From Variovorax sp. E3 (GTDB lineage: Bacteria; Pseudomonadota; Gammaproteobacteria; Burkholderiales; Burkholderiaceae_C), in contig NZ_MOWM01000060.1 of NCBI RefSeq assembly GCF_016082275.1, positions 1 through 39,246 of the forward strand: a DNA stretch of 39,246 nt, written 5' to 3'. The first letter of the stretch is position 1. Every line of letters begins with the position of its first letter. Shown one piece after another: positions 8,697 through 17,626 of the stretch. The notes below the pieces were generated by a model. That model made no database searches. It was not told the origin of the DNA and worked only from the letters and a program-made list of their open reading frames with translations. Position numbers and translations under genes: made by a program.

Positions 8697-9133
8697 TCAG
8701 GCCGGATGTGCGACGACCAGCAGCCAGGCCACGCCGAAGCGGTCGGTCAGCATGCCGAAGTTCGAGGTAAAGAAGGTCGGCGTCAGCGGCTGCATCACCT
8801 GGCCGCCCTCGGCCAGCGCGTTGAACCACTTGACGACCTCGGTGTCGGTGGTGGCGGTGAGCGCCAGCATGATGCCGTCGAACTTCGCTCGCCCGAGCAG
8901 CGGCCGTCGGAGGCCATGAGCTCGGTTTCGCCGATGCGGAACACCGCGTGCATCACCTTCTCGGGCGCGGGCATGCCGCCCGCGCAGCCGGCGTCGGGAG
9001 GCGCCGAACCGACGGGCGCCGGTGCGTCGGCGTAGCGCATGAGCTGCGTCACTTCGGCGCCGAGCGCCTTCTTGTAGAAGCCGAGCGCTTCGTCGCAGCG
9101 GCCTTCGAACGAGAGGTAAGACTGGACTTTCAT
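8697..9133 (-). CDS. VOC family protein (PhnB-like), first gene of the TetR-divergent unit (frameshifted)
   Basis: It begins MKVQSYLSFEGRCDEALGFY, the usual PhnB-like opening, and ends with LTPTFFTSNFGMLTDRFGVA. The frame breaks near 8886-8894; one added G joins LMASDGRCSG to AKFDGIMLALTA and gives 145 residues, the normal length. The stop lies 35 bp upstream of the SRPBCC gene. As promoter-proximal gene of the set it sits 134 bp from the divergent TetR gene, with two inverted repeats between them. Confidence 0.85.
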
Positions 9134-9206
9134 GGCAATTCCTTTGAAAGACTGAACAGGTGGGTTGGAGGCCCCCGGTGTCATGGGCCGCAAACCATCG
9201 GATTAC

Positions 9207-9228
9207 TTTGTGTACACCGTCCACAAAG
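9207..9228. promoter_or_regulatory. Operator-like palindrome O1 for the TetR regulator
   Basis: CTTTGTG (9207-9213) is the exact reverse complement of CACAAAG (9222-9228), flanking TACACCGTC. It lies in the divergent intergenic region and shares the ACACCGTCCA core with the second site, on the opposite strand. Size and symmetry fit a TetR-family dimer site. Confidence 0.55.
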
Positions 9229-9242
9229 AATAACAGGGATAA

Positions 9243-9258
9243 TGGACGGTGTCCACAT
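9243..9258. promoter_or_regulatory. Operator-like repeat O2 just before the tetR start
   Basis: TGGAC-GGT-GTCCA forms a short palindrome. TGGACGGTGT (9243-9252) is the exact reverse complement of ACACCGTCCA (9214-9223) in O1. It ends about 10 bases before the tetR ATG, so binding would block tetR expression. Confidence 0.5.
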
Positions 9259-9267
9259 GGAAGTGCA

Positions 9268-9921
9268 ATGAAGCTCAACAACGTCCCCGAAAGCCTGCCG
9301 CCCGCCCGCAGCACTTACCGCCATGGGGACCTGCGACGGGCGCTGCTGGACGCGGGCATCGAGCTGGCGCGCGACGGCGGCCCCGATGCCGTGGTGCTGC
9401 GCGAAGCCACGCGGCGTGCCGGGGTGGTGCCTAACGCGGCCTACCGGCACTTCGGCAGCCGGCAGGCGCTGTTGTGGGCCGTGCGCGAAGCGGCCTTGGC
9501 CGCGGCGGCCGGGGCGATGGAAAAAGAACTGGCCGTGCTGCCCTGCGACCAGCCGCCCGCCGATTTCGCGCGCGCGCAGGTGCGCGCCATCGGCACCGCC
9601 TACCTGCGGTTCGCGCAGGCCGAGCCCGGCCTGTTCCGCACCGCGTTCGTGGTGTCCGCCGAGGGCGACGGCCAGCTCGGCCCCGCCAAGGCCGGCGCGA
9701 GCGGGCTCGACCCGTTCCAGTTGCTGGGCAAGGCCATCGACCGGCTGGTGGACGCGGGCGTGCTCGATGCGGCGCGGCGCCCCAATGCCGAATACCTCGC
9801 GTGGTCGTCGGTGCACGGGCTGGCGCTGCTCATCATCGACGGGCCGCTGCGCGCCATGCCGCCCGCCGACCTCCATGCGCTGGGCCAGCGCCTCATCGAC
9901 ATGGTCGAACGCGGGCTGTAG
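9268..9921 (+). CDS. TetR/AcrR-family transcriptional regulator
   Basis: A 217-residue protein with an N-terminal TetR helix-turn-helix: YRHGDLRRALLDAGIELARD, then LREATRRAGVVPNAAYRHFG, and a helical ligand-binding domain ending VHGLALLIIDGPLR. It is divergent from the VOC-SRPBCC-VOC-MFS unit, the standard layout for a repressor that controls a drug pump and itself. Two inverted repeats in the shared intergenic region fit this. The inducer is unknown. Its stop lies 9 bp from the end of the convergent MarR gene. Confidence 0.9.
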   Translation: MKLNNVPESLPPARSTYRHGDLRRALLDAGIELARDGGPDAVVLREATRRAGVVPNAAYRHFGSRQALLWAVREAALAAAAGAMEKELAVLPCDQPPADFARAQVRAIGTAYLRFAQAEPGLFRTAFVVSAEGDGQLGPAKAGASGLDPFQLLGKAIDRLVDAGVLDAARRPNAEYLAWSSVHGLALLIIDGPLRAMPPADLHALGQRLIDMVERGL

Positions 9922-9930
9922 AGATAGACC

Positions 9931-10422
9931 CTAGAGGTAGATCTTCTGCAGCAGCCGGATCAGCGTCTCGCGCTCGCGCGGCGTGAGCTTGGCGCTGGCA
10001 TCGGCCTCGAGCTGCATCACGGCCTGCTCGGCCTCATGGATCAGCACCTCGCCGGCCGGCGTGAGGTGCAGGCCCACCGCGCGGCCGTCGTGCGGATGCG
10101 GGCGGCGTTCGATGAGCCCGCGGCTGTCGAGCGTGGCCACCAGGCTCACGAGGTTGGGCGGCAGGATGTCGAGCGTGCTGCACAGCTGGCGCGACGTGGC
10201 GCCGGGGTTGTGCGCCAGCAATGAAAGCACCGAGAAGTCGATCTGCTTGAGCCCGTAGGGCGCCATGCGTTCGGCGAAGAAGTCGCTGACGATGAGCCAC
10301 GCGCGGCGGGCGTTGTAGCCGACCAGGGTTTCGAGCATGCGCGCGTCGAGCCGGTCCGGCTTGCCCTGCGGCGTCACGGCCGGCTCGCCTTTCGTGGGGG
10401 CGGATTTCGAAGGGGAAGGCAT
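9931..10422 (-). CDS. MarR-family transcriptional regulator, last gene of the phenylpropanoid-type operon
   Basis: A 163-residue winged-helix protein: LKQIDFSVLSLLAHNPGAT, the recognition region LDILPPNLVSLVATLDSRGL and the wing IERRPHPHDGRAVGLHLTPA. MarR proteins commonly repress aromatic catabolism and respond to the substrate or its CoA thioester; CouR and FerC do so for hydroxycinnamoyl-CoA esters. Being the terminal gene of a same-strand run with CoA ligase, hydratase and transporter genes, it is the natural candidate regulator of that run. This role is inferred from position only. Confidence 0.88.
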   Translation of the reverse strand: MPSPSKSAPTKGEPAVTPQGKPDRLDARMLETLVGYNARRAWLIVSDFFAERMAPYGLKQIDFSVLSLLAHNPGATSRQLCSTLDILPPNLVSLVATLDSRGLIERRPHPHDGRAVGLHLTPAGEVLIHEAEQAVMQLEADASAKLTPRERETLIRLLQKIYL

Positions 10423-10473
10423 GGGCAGAGCGTAACCGCCCCGCAGGCCATGGCGTGCCCGGTGCGCGACACC

Positions 10474-12203
10474 TCAGGCCTGCGCCGCATGCGTGAGCGC
10501 CACGGTTTCGCAGGCCCGCTTGACGATGCCCATCCGCATCTCGAACTCGGGCAGCACCCAGCGGCGCAAGGCCGTGGCCACGCGGGCCCGGCCCGCATCC
10601 TGCGGCGCCGCCGCCTCGATGCGCGCCCAGGCCCAGGCCAGCAGCGTGAGCATCGTCACGCGCAGGTAGTCGTCGGCCACTTCGTAGGGCAGCACCGGGT
10701 TGGCATGCGCCGCCATTGCCACGGTGGTGCCCAGGTAGCGCAACTGCGCGAGCCGGCGCTGCACGTCGGCATCGGCCTCGCGCGAGGCGTCGAGCGTGTC
10801 GCGCAACTCGAGCAGCACGGCCGACATGCCGGCGCCGCCGTCGGGCAGCACCTTGCGCACCAGCAGGTCGATGGCCTGGATCTCGTTGGTGCCCTCGTAG
10901 ATCATGGTCACGCGCGCGTCGCGCACGATCTGCTCGATGCCCCATTCGCGCACATAGCCGTGGCCGCCGAACACCTGCAGGCATTCGCTCGCGCCCTGGA
11001 AGGCCTGCTGCGTGCACGCGGCCTTGAGCACCGGCGTGACGAACGAACACCAGCGCTGCGCGCGCTCGCGGGCCTTGGGGTCGGCGTCGTGCGCGGCCAC
11101 GTCGAGCATCAGCGCGCTGCGGTAGGCCAGGGTGCGTGCGCCGTCGATCCAGGCGCGTTGGGTGTCGAGCATGCGGCGCACGGCGGGGTGCTCGGCAATC
11201 AGGTCGGCCGCCTCGCCGCCACGGCTGGCGGGCACGGGGCCGGGCGCGCGCATCTGGCGGCGCTCGGCCGCGTAGGCGTCAGCCTTCTGCCAGGCGGCGT
11301 CGAGCAGGCCGATGCCCTGCAGCGCCACGTGCAAGCGCGCCGAATTCATCATCACGAACATCGCGGCCAAACCGCGCCCCGGCTCGCCGACCAGCCAGCC
11401 GGTGGCGTCGTCGAAGCGCATGGTGCAGGTCGGGCTGCCGTGCAGGCCCATTTTTTCCTCGATGCGTTCGCAGTGCACCGCGTTGCGCGTGCCGTCGGGC
11501 AGCAGCTTGGGCACGAGCACCAGCGACAGGCCCTTGGGCCCGGCCGGCGCATCGGGCAGGCGGCACAGCACCAGGTGCACGATGTTCGGCGTCAGGTCGT
11601 GCTCGCCGCCCGAGATGAAGATCTTGCCGCCGTTCACCCGCAGGCTGCCGTCGGCCTGCGGCACGGCGCGCGTGCGCACCTGGCCCAGGTCGCTGCCCGC
11701 ATGCGCTTCGGTCAGGCACATGGTGGCGAGCCATTCGCCCGTTGCGATCTTCGGCAGGTAGCGCTGCTTCAGTTCGTCGCTGCGTGGTGCTTGAGGCAGG
11801 CATAGGCGCCGTGCAGCAGGCCGGGCGCCATCGTGAGGCCGTGGTTGGCGGCGGCCAGCCATTCGTAGAGCACGGCCTCGAGCACGGCGGGCAGGCCCTG
11901 GCCGCCGTCTTCGGGCGCGGCCGAGAGCGCGGGCCATCCGCCGTCGACGAAGGCTCGATACGCATCGCGAAAGCCCGGCGGCGAGACGACCTCGCCGTCG
12001 GCGAAGCGGCAGCCGATTTCGTCACCGCCCCGGTTGATCGGCGCGACCACTTCGCCGACGAAGCGGCCGGCCTCTTCGAGCACCTGCGACTGCAATGCCT
12101 CGTCGACTTCGGCGAAGGGCGCGAGCGCGCGCAGGCGGGCGGGTGCGTCGAGCACCGCGTTCAGCAGGAATCGGACGTCTTCGGGGCGGGGCTGGTAATC
12201 CAT
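10474..12203 (-). CDS. Acyl-CoA dehydrogenase, DmdC-like long form (frameshifted)
   Basis: An FAD-dependent alpha,beta-dehydrogenase of acyl-CoA thioesters. The reconstructed protein is about 576 residues, the long form with an extra C-terminal domain. Visible signatures: APEDGGQGLP, LTEAHAGSDLGQVRTRA (FAD/substrate loop) and MIYEGTNEIQAIDLLVRKVL. The frame breaks near 11778-11784; one added base turns KHHAATN-stop into KHHASDELKQRYLPKI. It lies 15 bp after the esterase gene. In this operon it could introduce the side-chain double bond of dihydro-phenylpropanoid-CoA (3-arylpropionyl-CoA) before the hydratase acts; that substrate is inference. Confidence 0.88.
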
Positions 12204-12218
12204 CGGGGGCTCGGCAAT

Positions 12219-13950
12219 CTAGGGGGAAGGCGGCTTGCAGGCGAAGCTGCTCGCGCGCTCGGTGTCGCCGCCGGTGTAGGCGGCGACTTGCGGGTAGGGG
12301 CACAGCGGCCGCGTGCGTTGGGGCGACCAGTCGGCCGGCACTTCGGCGTTGGGCACGGGCGTGCCCGCGCCGCGCGCCGAGGCGGTGATCGATGCGGGCG
12401 CCTTGCCCTGCTCGACCCAGTCGACCAGCGCGCCCAGCATGTCGAACTGGTCGGTGGCCGGGCCGCCCGCGCAGTGGTTCATGCCGGGCACCGGGAAGTA
12501 GCGCGCGAAAGAAGAAGCGTCGCCGCCGTTCGCGGCCTGCACGCGCGCGTACCAGGCGGCCGTGTCGTCCGACGAGAACACCGGGTCGCTGGTGCCGTGG
12601 TAGACGATCATGCGGCCGCCCCGGTCGCGCAGCGCGCCCAGGTTGGCCGCGTCGGGCGGCGTCATGAACGACAACGCCGACTCGCGGAACACGCCGTCCG
12701 CCGCGGCGATGCGCGGCGCGTCGCGGTCCATGTCGAAGCCCAGTGCGAACGGCAGGCCCTGCGGGCGGTCGGCCAGCGGCGGCGTGCTGAAGATGAAGGC
12801 CACGGCGCCTGCGTCGCGCGTCGGCGGGCTCGCGAACTTCCACTCGCGCCAGTTGCTGCCGCTCACGCCCGCGTCGAACGGAAAGCTGCTGTAGATCGGC
12901 TGGCCCGCGCTGTTGCGCGCACCCTTGAACACGTTGGCGAGCGCATTCTTCCGCGGTGCGCTCAGGCAACTGCCGTCGCGCGTGCCGGTGGCGCAGGTGG
13001 GCACGTCGGCCTGGATGTCGAAGCGCGTCCTGCAGGCCTGCACGTTCGACACGATGCCGTCGGCCAGGCCGTCGAGCGCATCGCAGCGCTGCAGCACCTT
13101 GTCGGCCACCAGCTTCATCTCGGCCGGCGTGAAGGCGCTCTGCAGGTCGGGCAGGCCGGCGGGTGTCTTCGCGCTGGCCACGGCCGCGTACTGCTGCGCG
13201 CCATAGAGCTGCGCCACGGCCGCCTTCGGCAGGTTGAAACCGGGGTCGCCCGCGAGGATGCCGTCGTACTGCTGCGCCGAGCGCACGGCCGCCACCATCG
13301 CATGCCGCCCGCCGTTGGAGCAGCCGCCGAAATAAGAGCGGTCGGGACCGCGCCCGTAGGCCTTGGCGATCAGGTTCCTGGCCATCGGCGTGAGCTGCGC
13401 GACGGCGTTGTAGCCGTAGTCCAGCCGCGCCTGCGGGTCGAGCCCGAAGCGCGGGCCCATCGAGCCCGCATGGCCCGCGTCGGAGCTGATGACGGCAAAG
13501 CCCATCTGCAACGCGCTGCTGCGCGGGCCGCCACCGCCGATGCCGCCGAGCGCGGGCAGCACCACGCGTCGAGCCCGCCGTTGGCTGGTAGAAGAAGCGG
13601 CCGTTCCAGGCCACCGGCAGCCGCATCTCGAAGCCGACGGCGTAGCGCTGGTTATCGATGGGGCTCGTGCGTTCGTTCATGCGGCCTTGCACCAGGCAGT
13701 GCGCGGGCGCGGCCATCGCGATGCCGCCGACCGTGACGGTGCCGGCCAGCACGTCGGTGATGGACGTGTAGACCGTGCCCGGCAATGCGGCGCGCGTGGC
13801 CAGGTCGGTGCAGGCCTGCAGCGTGCCGGGCCGTGCGGCGGCCAGTGGCGCGTGTGGTGCGGGAACGCGCGTGGCGCAAGCCGCGAGCAGCGCGGCAACG
13901 CCGAGCGCGCTCGCGCACAGGCCGAGGGGAAGGTGGCGCTGTCTCGTCAT
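12219..13950 (-). CDS. Tannase/feruloyl esterase family lipoprotein hydrolase (two frameshifts)
   Basis: The N-terminus is a lipoprotein signal with lipobox LAAC (Cys25), so export to the periplasm or outer membrane is predicted. The catalytic layout is that of tannases and fungal-type feruloyl esterases: GGCSNGGRHAM (Cys211-Ser212 nucleophile elbow), YHGTSDPVFS (Asp) and GMNHCAGG (His-Cys). This is the CS-D-HC motif in which adjacent cysteines form a disulfide. Two single-base losses near 13565-13567 and 13584-13586 break the frame; restoring both gives FFYQANGGLDGVVLPALG and about 577 residues. In the operon it would release hydroxycinnamates or related phenolic acids from esters for import. 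The exact ester is unknown. Confidence 0.87.
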
Positions 13951-14000
13951 GTCGTGGTCTCCTTGCCGCGCGGCCCGCGGCATTCCATTCACTCGTCGCG

Positions 14001-14737
14001 TCAGGCGGCCTTGCGCGCGGCGCCCAGGTAGGTGTCGATCACGCGGGAATCGACCGCGAGCTTTTGCGCTTCGCCCTCGAGGCTCACGCTGCCCATCTCG
14101 AGCACGTAGCCGTGGTCGGCCACTTCGAGCGCGGCGCGCGCGTTCTGCTCCACCAGCAGGATGGTCACGCCCGTGGCGCGCAGCGCGTCGACCGTGCGAA
14201 AGATCTCCTGCACCACCAGCGGCGCCAGCCCCAGGCTGGGCTCGTCGAGCATCAGCAGCGTGGGGCGCGACATCAGCGCGCGGCCCACCGCCAGCATCTG
14301 CCGCTCGCCGCCCGAGAGCGTGCCGGCCAGTTGCGCGCGCCGTTCCTTCAGGCGCGGAAAGAGCGTGTACACCTCGTCGATGCGGTCGCGCCACTGCTTA
14401 TTGCGCAGCCGCACCTGGCGGAACGCGCCGAGCACGAGGTTGTCTTCGACCGGCATGGTGCCGAACAGCTCGCGCTTCTCGGGCACCAGCGCAATGCCGA
14501 GCATCACGCGTTCCTCGAGCGACAGCGCGGCAATCGGCTGGCCCTTGAACTCGATGGTGCCCTTGGACGGCAGCACGCCCATCAGCGCGTTCAGCAGCGT
14601 CGACTTGCCGGCCCCGTTCGGGCCGATCACCGTGACCACGCTGCCCTGTTCGGCCTTCAGGTCGATGCCGTGCAGCACCTCGGCGCGGCCGTAGCCGGCG
14701 TGCAGGCCGCGAATGCGCAGCAGGGGGTTGTCGTCAT
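14001..14737 (-). CDS. livF: Branched-chain-type ABC transporter ATP-binding protein, LivF family (frameshifted near the start)
   Basis: An ABC ATPase with Walker A GPNGAGKST, signature LSGGERQM and Walker B TLLMLDEPSLGLAPLV, ending in DTYLGAARKA. The frame open from 14678 lacks the normal first strand. Upstream residues in the same frame (LLRIRGLHAGYGRAEV) are conserved but have no start before the stop of the preceding gene. Adding one C to the C-run at 14723-14727 connects them to ATG 14737, preceded by GGAG, and gives 245 residues. The corrected start lies 1 bp after the LivMG stop, indicating translational coupling. With the fused subunit and LivH it energises import. Confidence 0.88.
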
Positions 14738-14738
14738 C

Positions 14739-16550
14739 TCAATGCTCCGTGCCCAGGTACGCCGCGCGCACCTTGTCGCTGTTCTGCACCTCGGCGGGCG
14801 TGCCTTCCATGAGGTGCGTGCCGAACTCCATCACCACGATGTGGTCGCAGATGTCCATCACCAGCCCCATGTCGTGCTCGACCAGCAGGATGCTCATGCC
14901 CTCGCCGCGCAGTTGCCGAAGCACCTTGCCCAGCGCTTCCTTTTCCTTGTGGCGCAGGCCGGCCGCGGGCTCGTCGAGCAGCAGCAGGGCGGGGTCGGCG
15001 CACAGCGCGCGCGCAATCTCGAGCAGGCGCTGCTGGCCCATCGCCAGGTTGCCCGCGAGCTCGTGCAGCAAGTCGCCCATGCCCACGCGCTGCAGCTGGC
15101 GCTCGGCCTCGCGGAACAGCGCGCGCTCTTCGTGGCGGTCGATGCGCAGCATCGCGGCGATGGCGCCCTTGCGGCCGCGCAGGTGCGCGCCCAGCGCCAC
15201 GTTCTCGAGCACCGTCATGTCGGCCACCATCTTCACGTGCTGGAAGGTGCGCGACACGCCGCGCTGCGCGATCTGCCGCGCGCCCAGGCCGCCGATGGCC
15301 TCGCCGCGAAAACGCACGGCGCCGCCCGACAGGCCCAGCACACCGGTCACCAGGTTGAAGGTGGTGGACTTGCCCGCGCCGTTGGGCCCGATCAGGCCGA
15401 CGATCTGGCCGGCACGCGTCTGGAAGCTGATGTCGTTCACCGCCACCAGCCCGCCGAAGGTCTTGCGGATGGCCTGCACGTCGAGCACCACCTCGCCGGC
15501 GGCCGGCTTGGCGCGCGCGGGCAGGTCGCTCGCGTGCTGCCAGTCGACGGTGCGGCGCGGGCGCGGCAGGCGCCGGTCGACGAAGGCCCAGAGGCCTTCG
15601 GGCAGGTACTTGAGCACCAGCACGATCATGATGCCGAACACGATCAGCTCGTAGCTGCCGGCCGTGCCGATGAGCCTGGGCAGCAGCACCTGCAGCTGGT
15701 CTTCGAGCAGCTTGACCACGCCCGAGCCGGCAATGGCGCCCCACACGTGGGCCGCGCCGCCGAGCACGGTCATGAACAGGTATTCGATGCCCATCTTCAG
15801 CCCGAAGGGCGAAGGGTTCACCGTGCGCTGGAAGTGCGCGAACAGCCAGCCCGAGATCGAGGCCAGCATGGCCGCCAGCACGAAGATGCCGATCCTGAAG
15901 CGCAGCGTGTTCACGCCCATGGCCTCGGCCATCTGCGAGCCGCCGGCCAGCGAGCGGATGGCGCGGCCGCTGCGCGAGTCGAGCAGCCGTATCACCGCGA
16001 AGGCCGCGAGCAGCGCGAAGATCCACACCACCGCATAGAACATGCGCTGCTGGCCGAACTCGAAGCCGAACAGCGACAGCCCCTTCACGCCCAGGATGCC
16101 GTCGTACTTGCCGAGCGCATCGAGGTTGCCCATGAGGTAGTACAGCGACAGCGCCCACGCGATGGTGGCCAGCGGCAGGTAGTGCCCCGACATGCGCAGC
16201 GTGATCGCGCCGATGATCGCGGCGCTCAGGCCCGTCAGTGCCAGGCCGATGAACAGCGTGACCCACGGCGACAACCCGGTGTTCACCGTGAGGTAGGCCG
16301 TGGTGTACGCGCCGATGCCCACGAAGGCGGCCTGCCCGAAGGAGGTGAGGCCGCCCACGCCGGTGAGCAGCACGAGGCCCAGCACCGGCAGCGTGTAGAT
16401 GCCGATGTAGTTGAGCTGGATGATCCAGAAGTCGGGCAGCGGCAACAGCGGCAGCGCCACCAGCACGAGGATCAGCGCGAGCGGGCCCCAGGTGCGCAGC
16501 AGGCTCCGGTCGGGCGCGGGAGCGGAAGGGGTCTTCAGCAGGGCTTCCAT
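14739..16550 (-). CDS. Fused branched-chain-type ABC permease and ATPase (LivM-LivG)
   Basis: A 603-residue fusion. Residues about 1-325 are a LivM-type permease with multiple membrane helices (YTLPVLGLVLLTGVGGLTSF; EAMGVNTLRFRIGIFVLAA). Residues about 350-600 are a LivG-type ATPase with Walker A GLIGPNGAGKSTT, NLAMGQQRLLEIAR in place of a canonical LSGGQ signature, and Walker B ALLLLDEPAAGL. The frame is uninterrupted across the join (SDLPARAKPAAGEVVLDVQA). It is 4 bp after LivH and 1 bp before corrected LivF. Such fusions are common in this bacterial family. The solute is probably aromatic given the operon, but that is inference. Confidence 0.92.
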   Translation of the reverse strand: MEALLKTPSAPAPDRSLLRTWGPLALILVLVALPLLPLPDFWIIQLNYIGIYTLPVLGLVLLTGVGGLTSFGQAAFVGIGAYTTAYLTVNTGLSPWVTLFIGLALTGLSAAIIGAITLRMSGHYLPLATIAWALSLYYLMGNLDALGKYDGILGVKGLSLFGFEFGQQRMFYAVVWIFALLAAFAVIRLLDSRSGRAIRSLAGGSQMAEAMGVNTLRFRIGIFVLAAMLASISGWLFAHFQRTVNPSPFGLKMGIEYLFMTVLGGAAHVWGAIAGSGVVKLLEDQLQVLLPRLIGTAGSYELIVFGIMIVLVLKYLPEGLWAFVDRRLPRPRRTVDWQHASDLPARAKPAAGEVVLDVQAIRKTFGGLVAVNDISFQTRAGQIVGLIGPNGAGKSTTFNLVTGVLGLSGGAVRFRGEAIGGLGARQIAQRGVSRTFQHVKMVADMTVLENVALGAHLRGRKGAIAAMLRIDRHEERALFREAERQLQRVGMGDLLHELAGNLAMGQQRLLEIARALCADPALLLLDEPAAGLRHKEKEALGKVLRQLRGEGMSILLVEHDMGLVMDICDHIVVMEFGTHLMEGTPAEVQNSDKVRAAYLGTEH

Positions 16551-16554
16551 GGTG

Positions 16555-17595
16555 TCAATGCTCCTCGTCCGAATGGCCGCTCTTGAGCGAGCGCCACAGC
16601 AGCACCGGCAGGATGATGGTGAACACGATCACTTCCTTGAACGAGCTGGCCCAGAAGGAGCCGAAGGCCTCGATCACGCCCACGGCCAATGCGCCGAGCA
16701 GCGCGCCGGGGTAGCTCGCGAGCCCGCCGATCACGCCGGCCACGAAGCCCTTCAGGCCGATGAGAAAACCCGAGTCGTAGAACACGGTGGTGGTCGGCCC
16801 GATCAGCAGGCCCGAGAGCGCGCCGATCAGCGCCGCCATCGCGAAGGTGAGCTGCCCGGCCGCCTGCGTCGAGATGCCCATCAGCCGCGCGCCCAGCCGG
16901 TTCACGGCCGTGGCGCGCAGCGCCTTGCCGTACAGGCTGCGCTCGAAGAAGAGCCACAGCAGCACGATCAGCGCGGCCGACATGCCGAAGATGATCAGCG
17001 CCTGGCCGCTCACGTTCAGCGGCCCCAGCGCCATGCGTTCGTCCCAGAACGGGGGGTTGCGAAAACCCTCGGCGCCGAAGAACAGCAGCCCCAGCCCCGT
17101 CATCGCGAAGTGCACGCCGACCGAGACGATCAGCAGCACCAGCGAGCTCGCGCCCGCCAGCGACTGGTAGGCCACGCGGTACACCAGCGGCCCGAAGGCC
17201 GTGACGATGAACACCGTGAGCAGCGCCTGCACGCCGATCGGCAGGTTGCGCGGCCCGGCCCAGGCCGACACCGCGCAGATGACGGCGGGCAGCGCCGCGG
17301 TGCGCAGCGCCGCCTTCAGCCCGGCCGCCGCGCTGCCGCTGTGGCGCCAGGTGGTGACCAGGTCCATCAGCGCGGCAACGCCCGCCAGGATGAGCAGCAG
17401 CCACACCGTGCCCGGCGTCTTGCCGGTCTGGAAGATCGCCAGCGTCAGCGCGCCGTACGCCACGAATTCGCCCTGCGGGATGAAGATGACGCGGGTCACC
17501 GTGAAGACGAGCACGATGCCCATGCCCAGCAGGGCATAGATCGCGCCGTTGGTGAGGCCGTCCAGCGTCAGGATGCTGGCGATCGAGAAATCCAT
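16555..17595 (-). CDS. livH: Branched-chain-type ABC transporter permease, LivH family
   Basis: A 346-residue inner-membrane permease with the LivH opening LTLDGLTNGAIYALLGMGIV and FIPQGEFVAYGALTLA, and the conserved loop KALRATAVNRLGARLMGIST. It pairs with the LivM half of the downstream fusion to form the translocation channel. It begins 31 bp after the binding-protein gene and ends 4 bp before the fusion gene. The middle region (residues 60-105) is longer and less conserved than in classic LivH, as in many beta-proteobacterial homologues. Confidence 0.92.
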   Translation of the reverse strand: MDFSIASILTLDGLTNGAIYALLGMGIVLVFTVTRVIFIPQGEFVAYGALTLAIFQTGKTPGTVWLLLILAGVAALMDLVTTWRHSGSAAAGLKAALRTAALPAVICAVSAWAGPRNLPIGVQALLTVFIVTAFGPLVYRVAYQSLAGASSLVLLIVSVGVHFAMTGLGLLFFGAEGFRNPPFWDERMALGPLNVSGQALIIFGMSAALIVLLWLFFERSLYGKALRATAVNRLGARLMGISTQAAGQLTFAMAALIGALSGLLIGPTTTVFYDSGFLIGLKGFVAGVIGGLASYPGALLGALAVGVIEAFGSFWASSFKEVIVFTIILPVLLWRSLKSGHSDEEH

Positions 17596-17626
17596 GGCGT
17601 GTGTGGGGTGCGGCTGAAGAAAGGGA

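Noticed and set aside
13785..16586. A 933-codon plus-strand open frame across the ABC transporter genes
   Set aside because: It lies opposite well-conserved transporter genes and its translation is His/Arg/Gln-rich without motifs.
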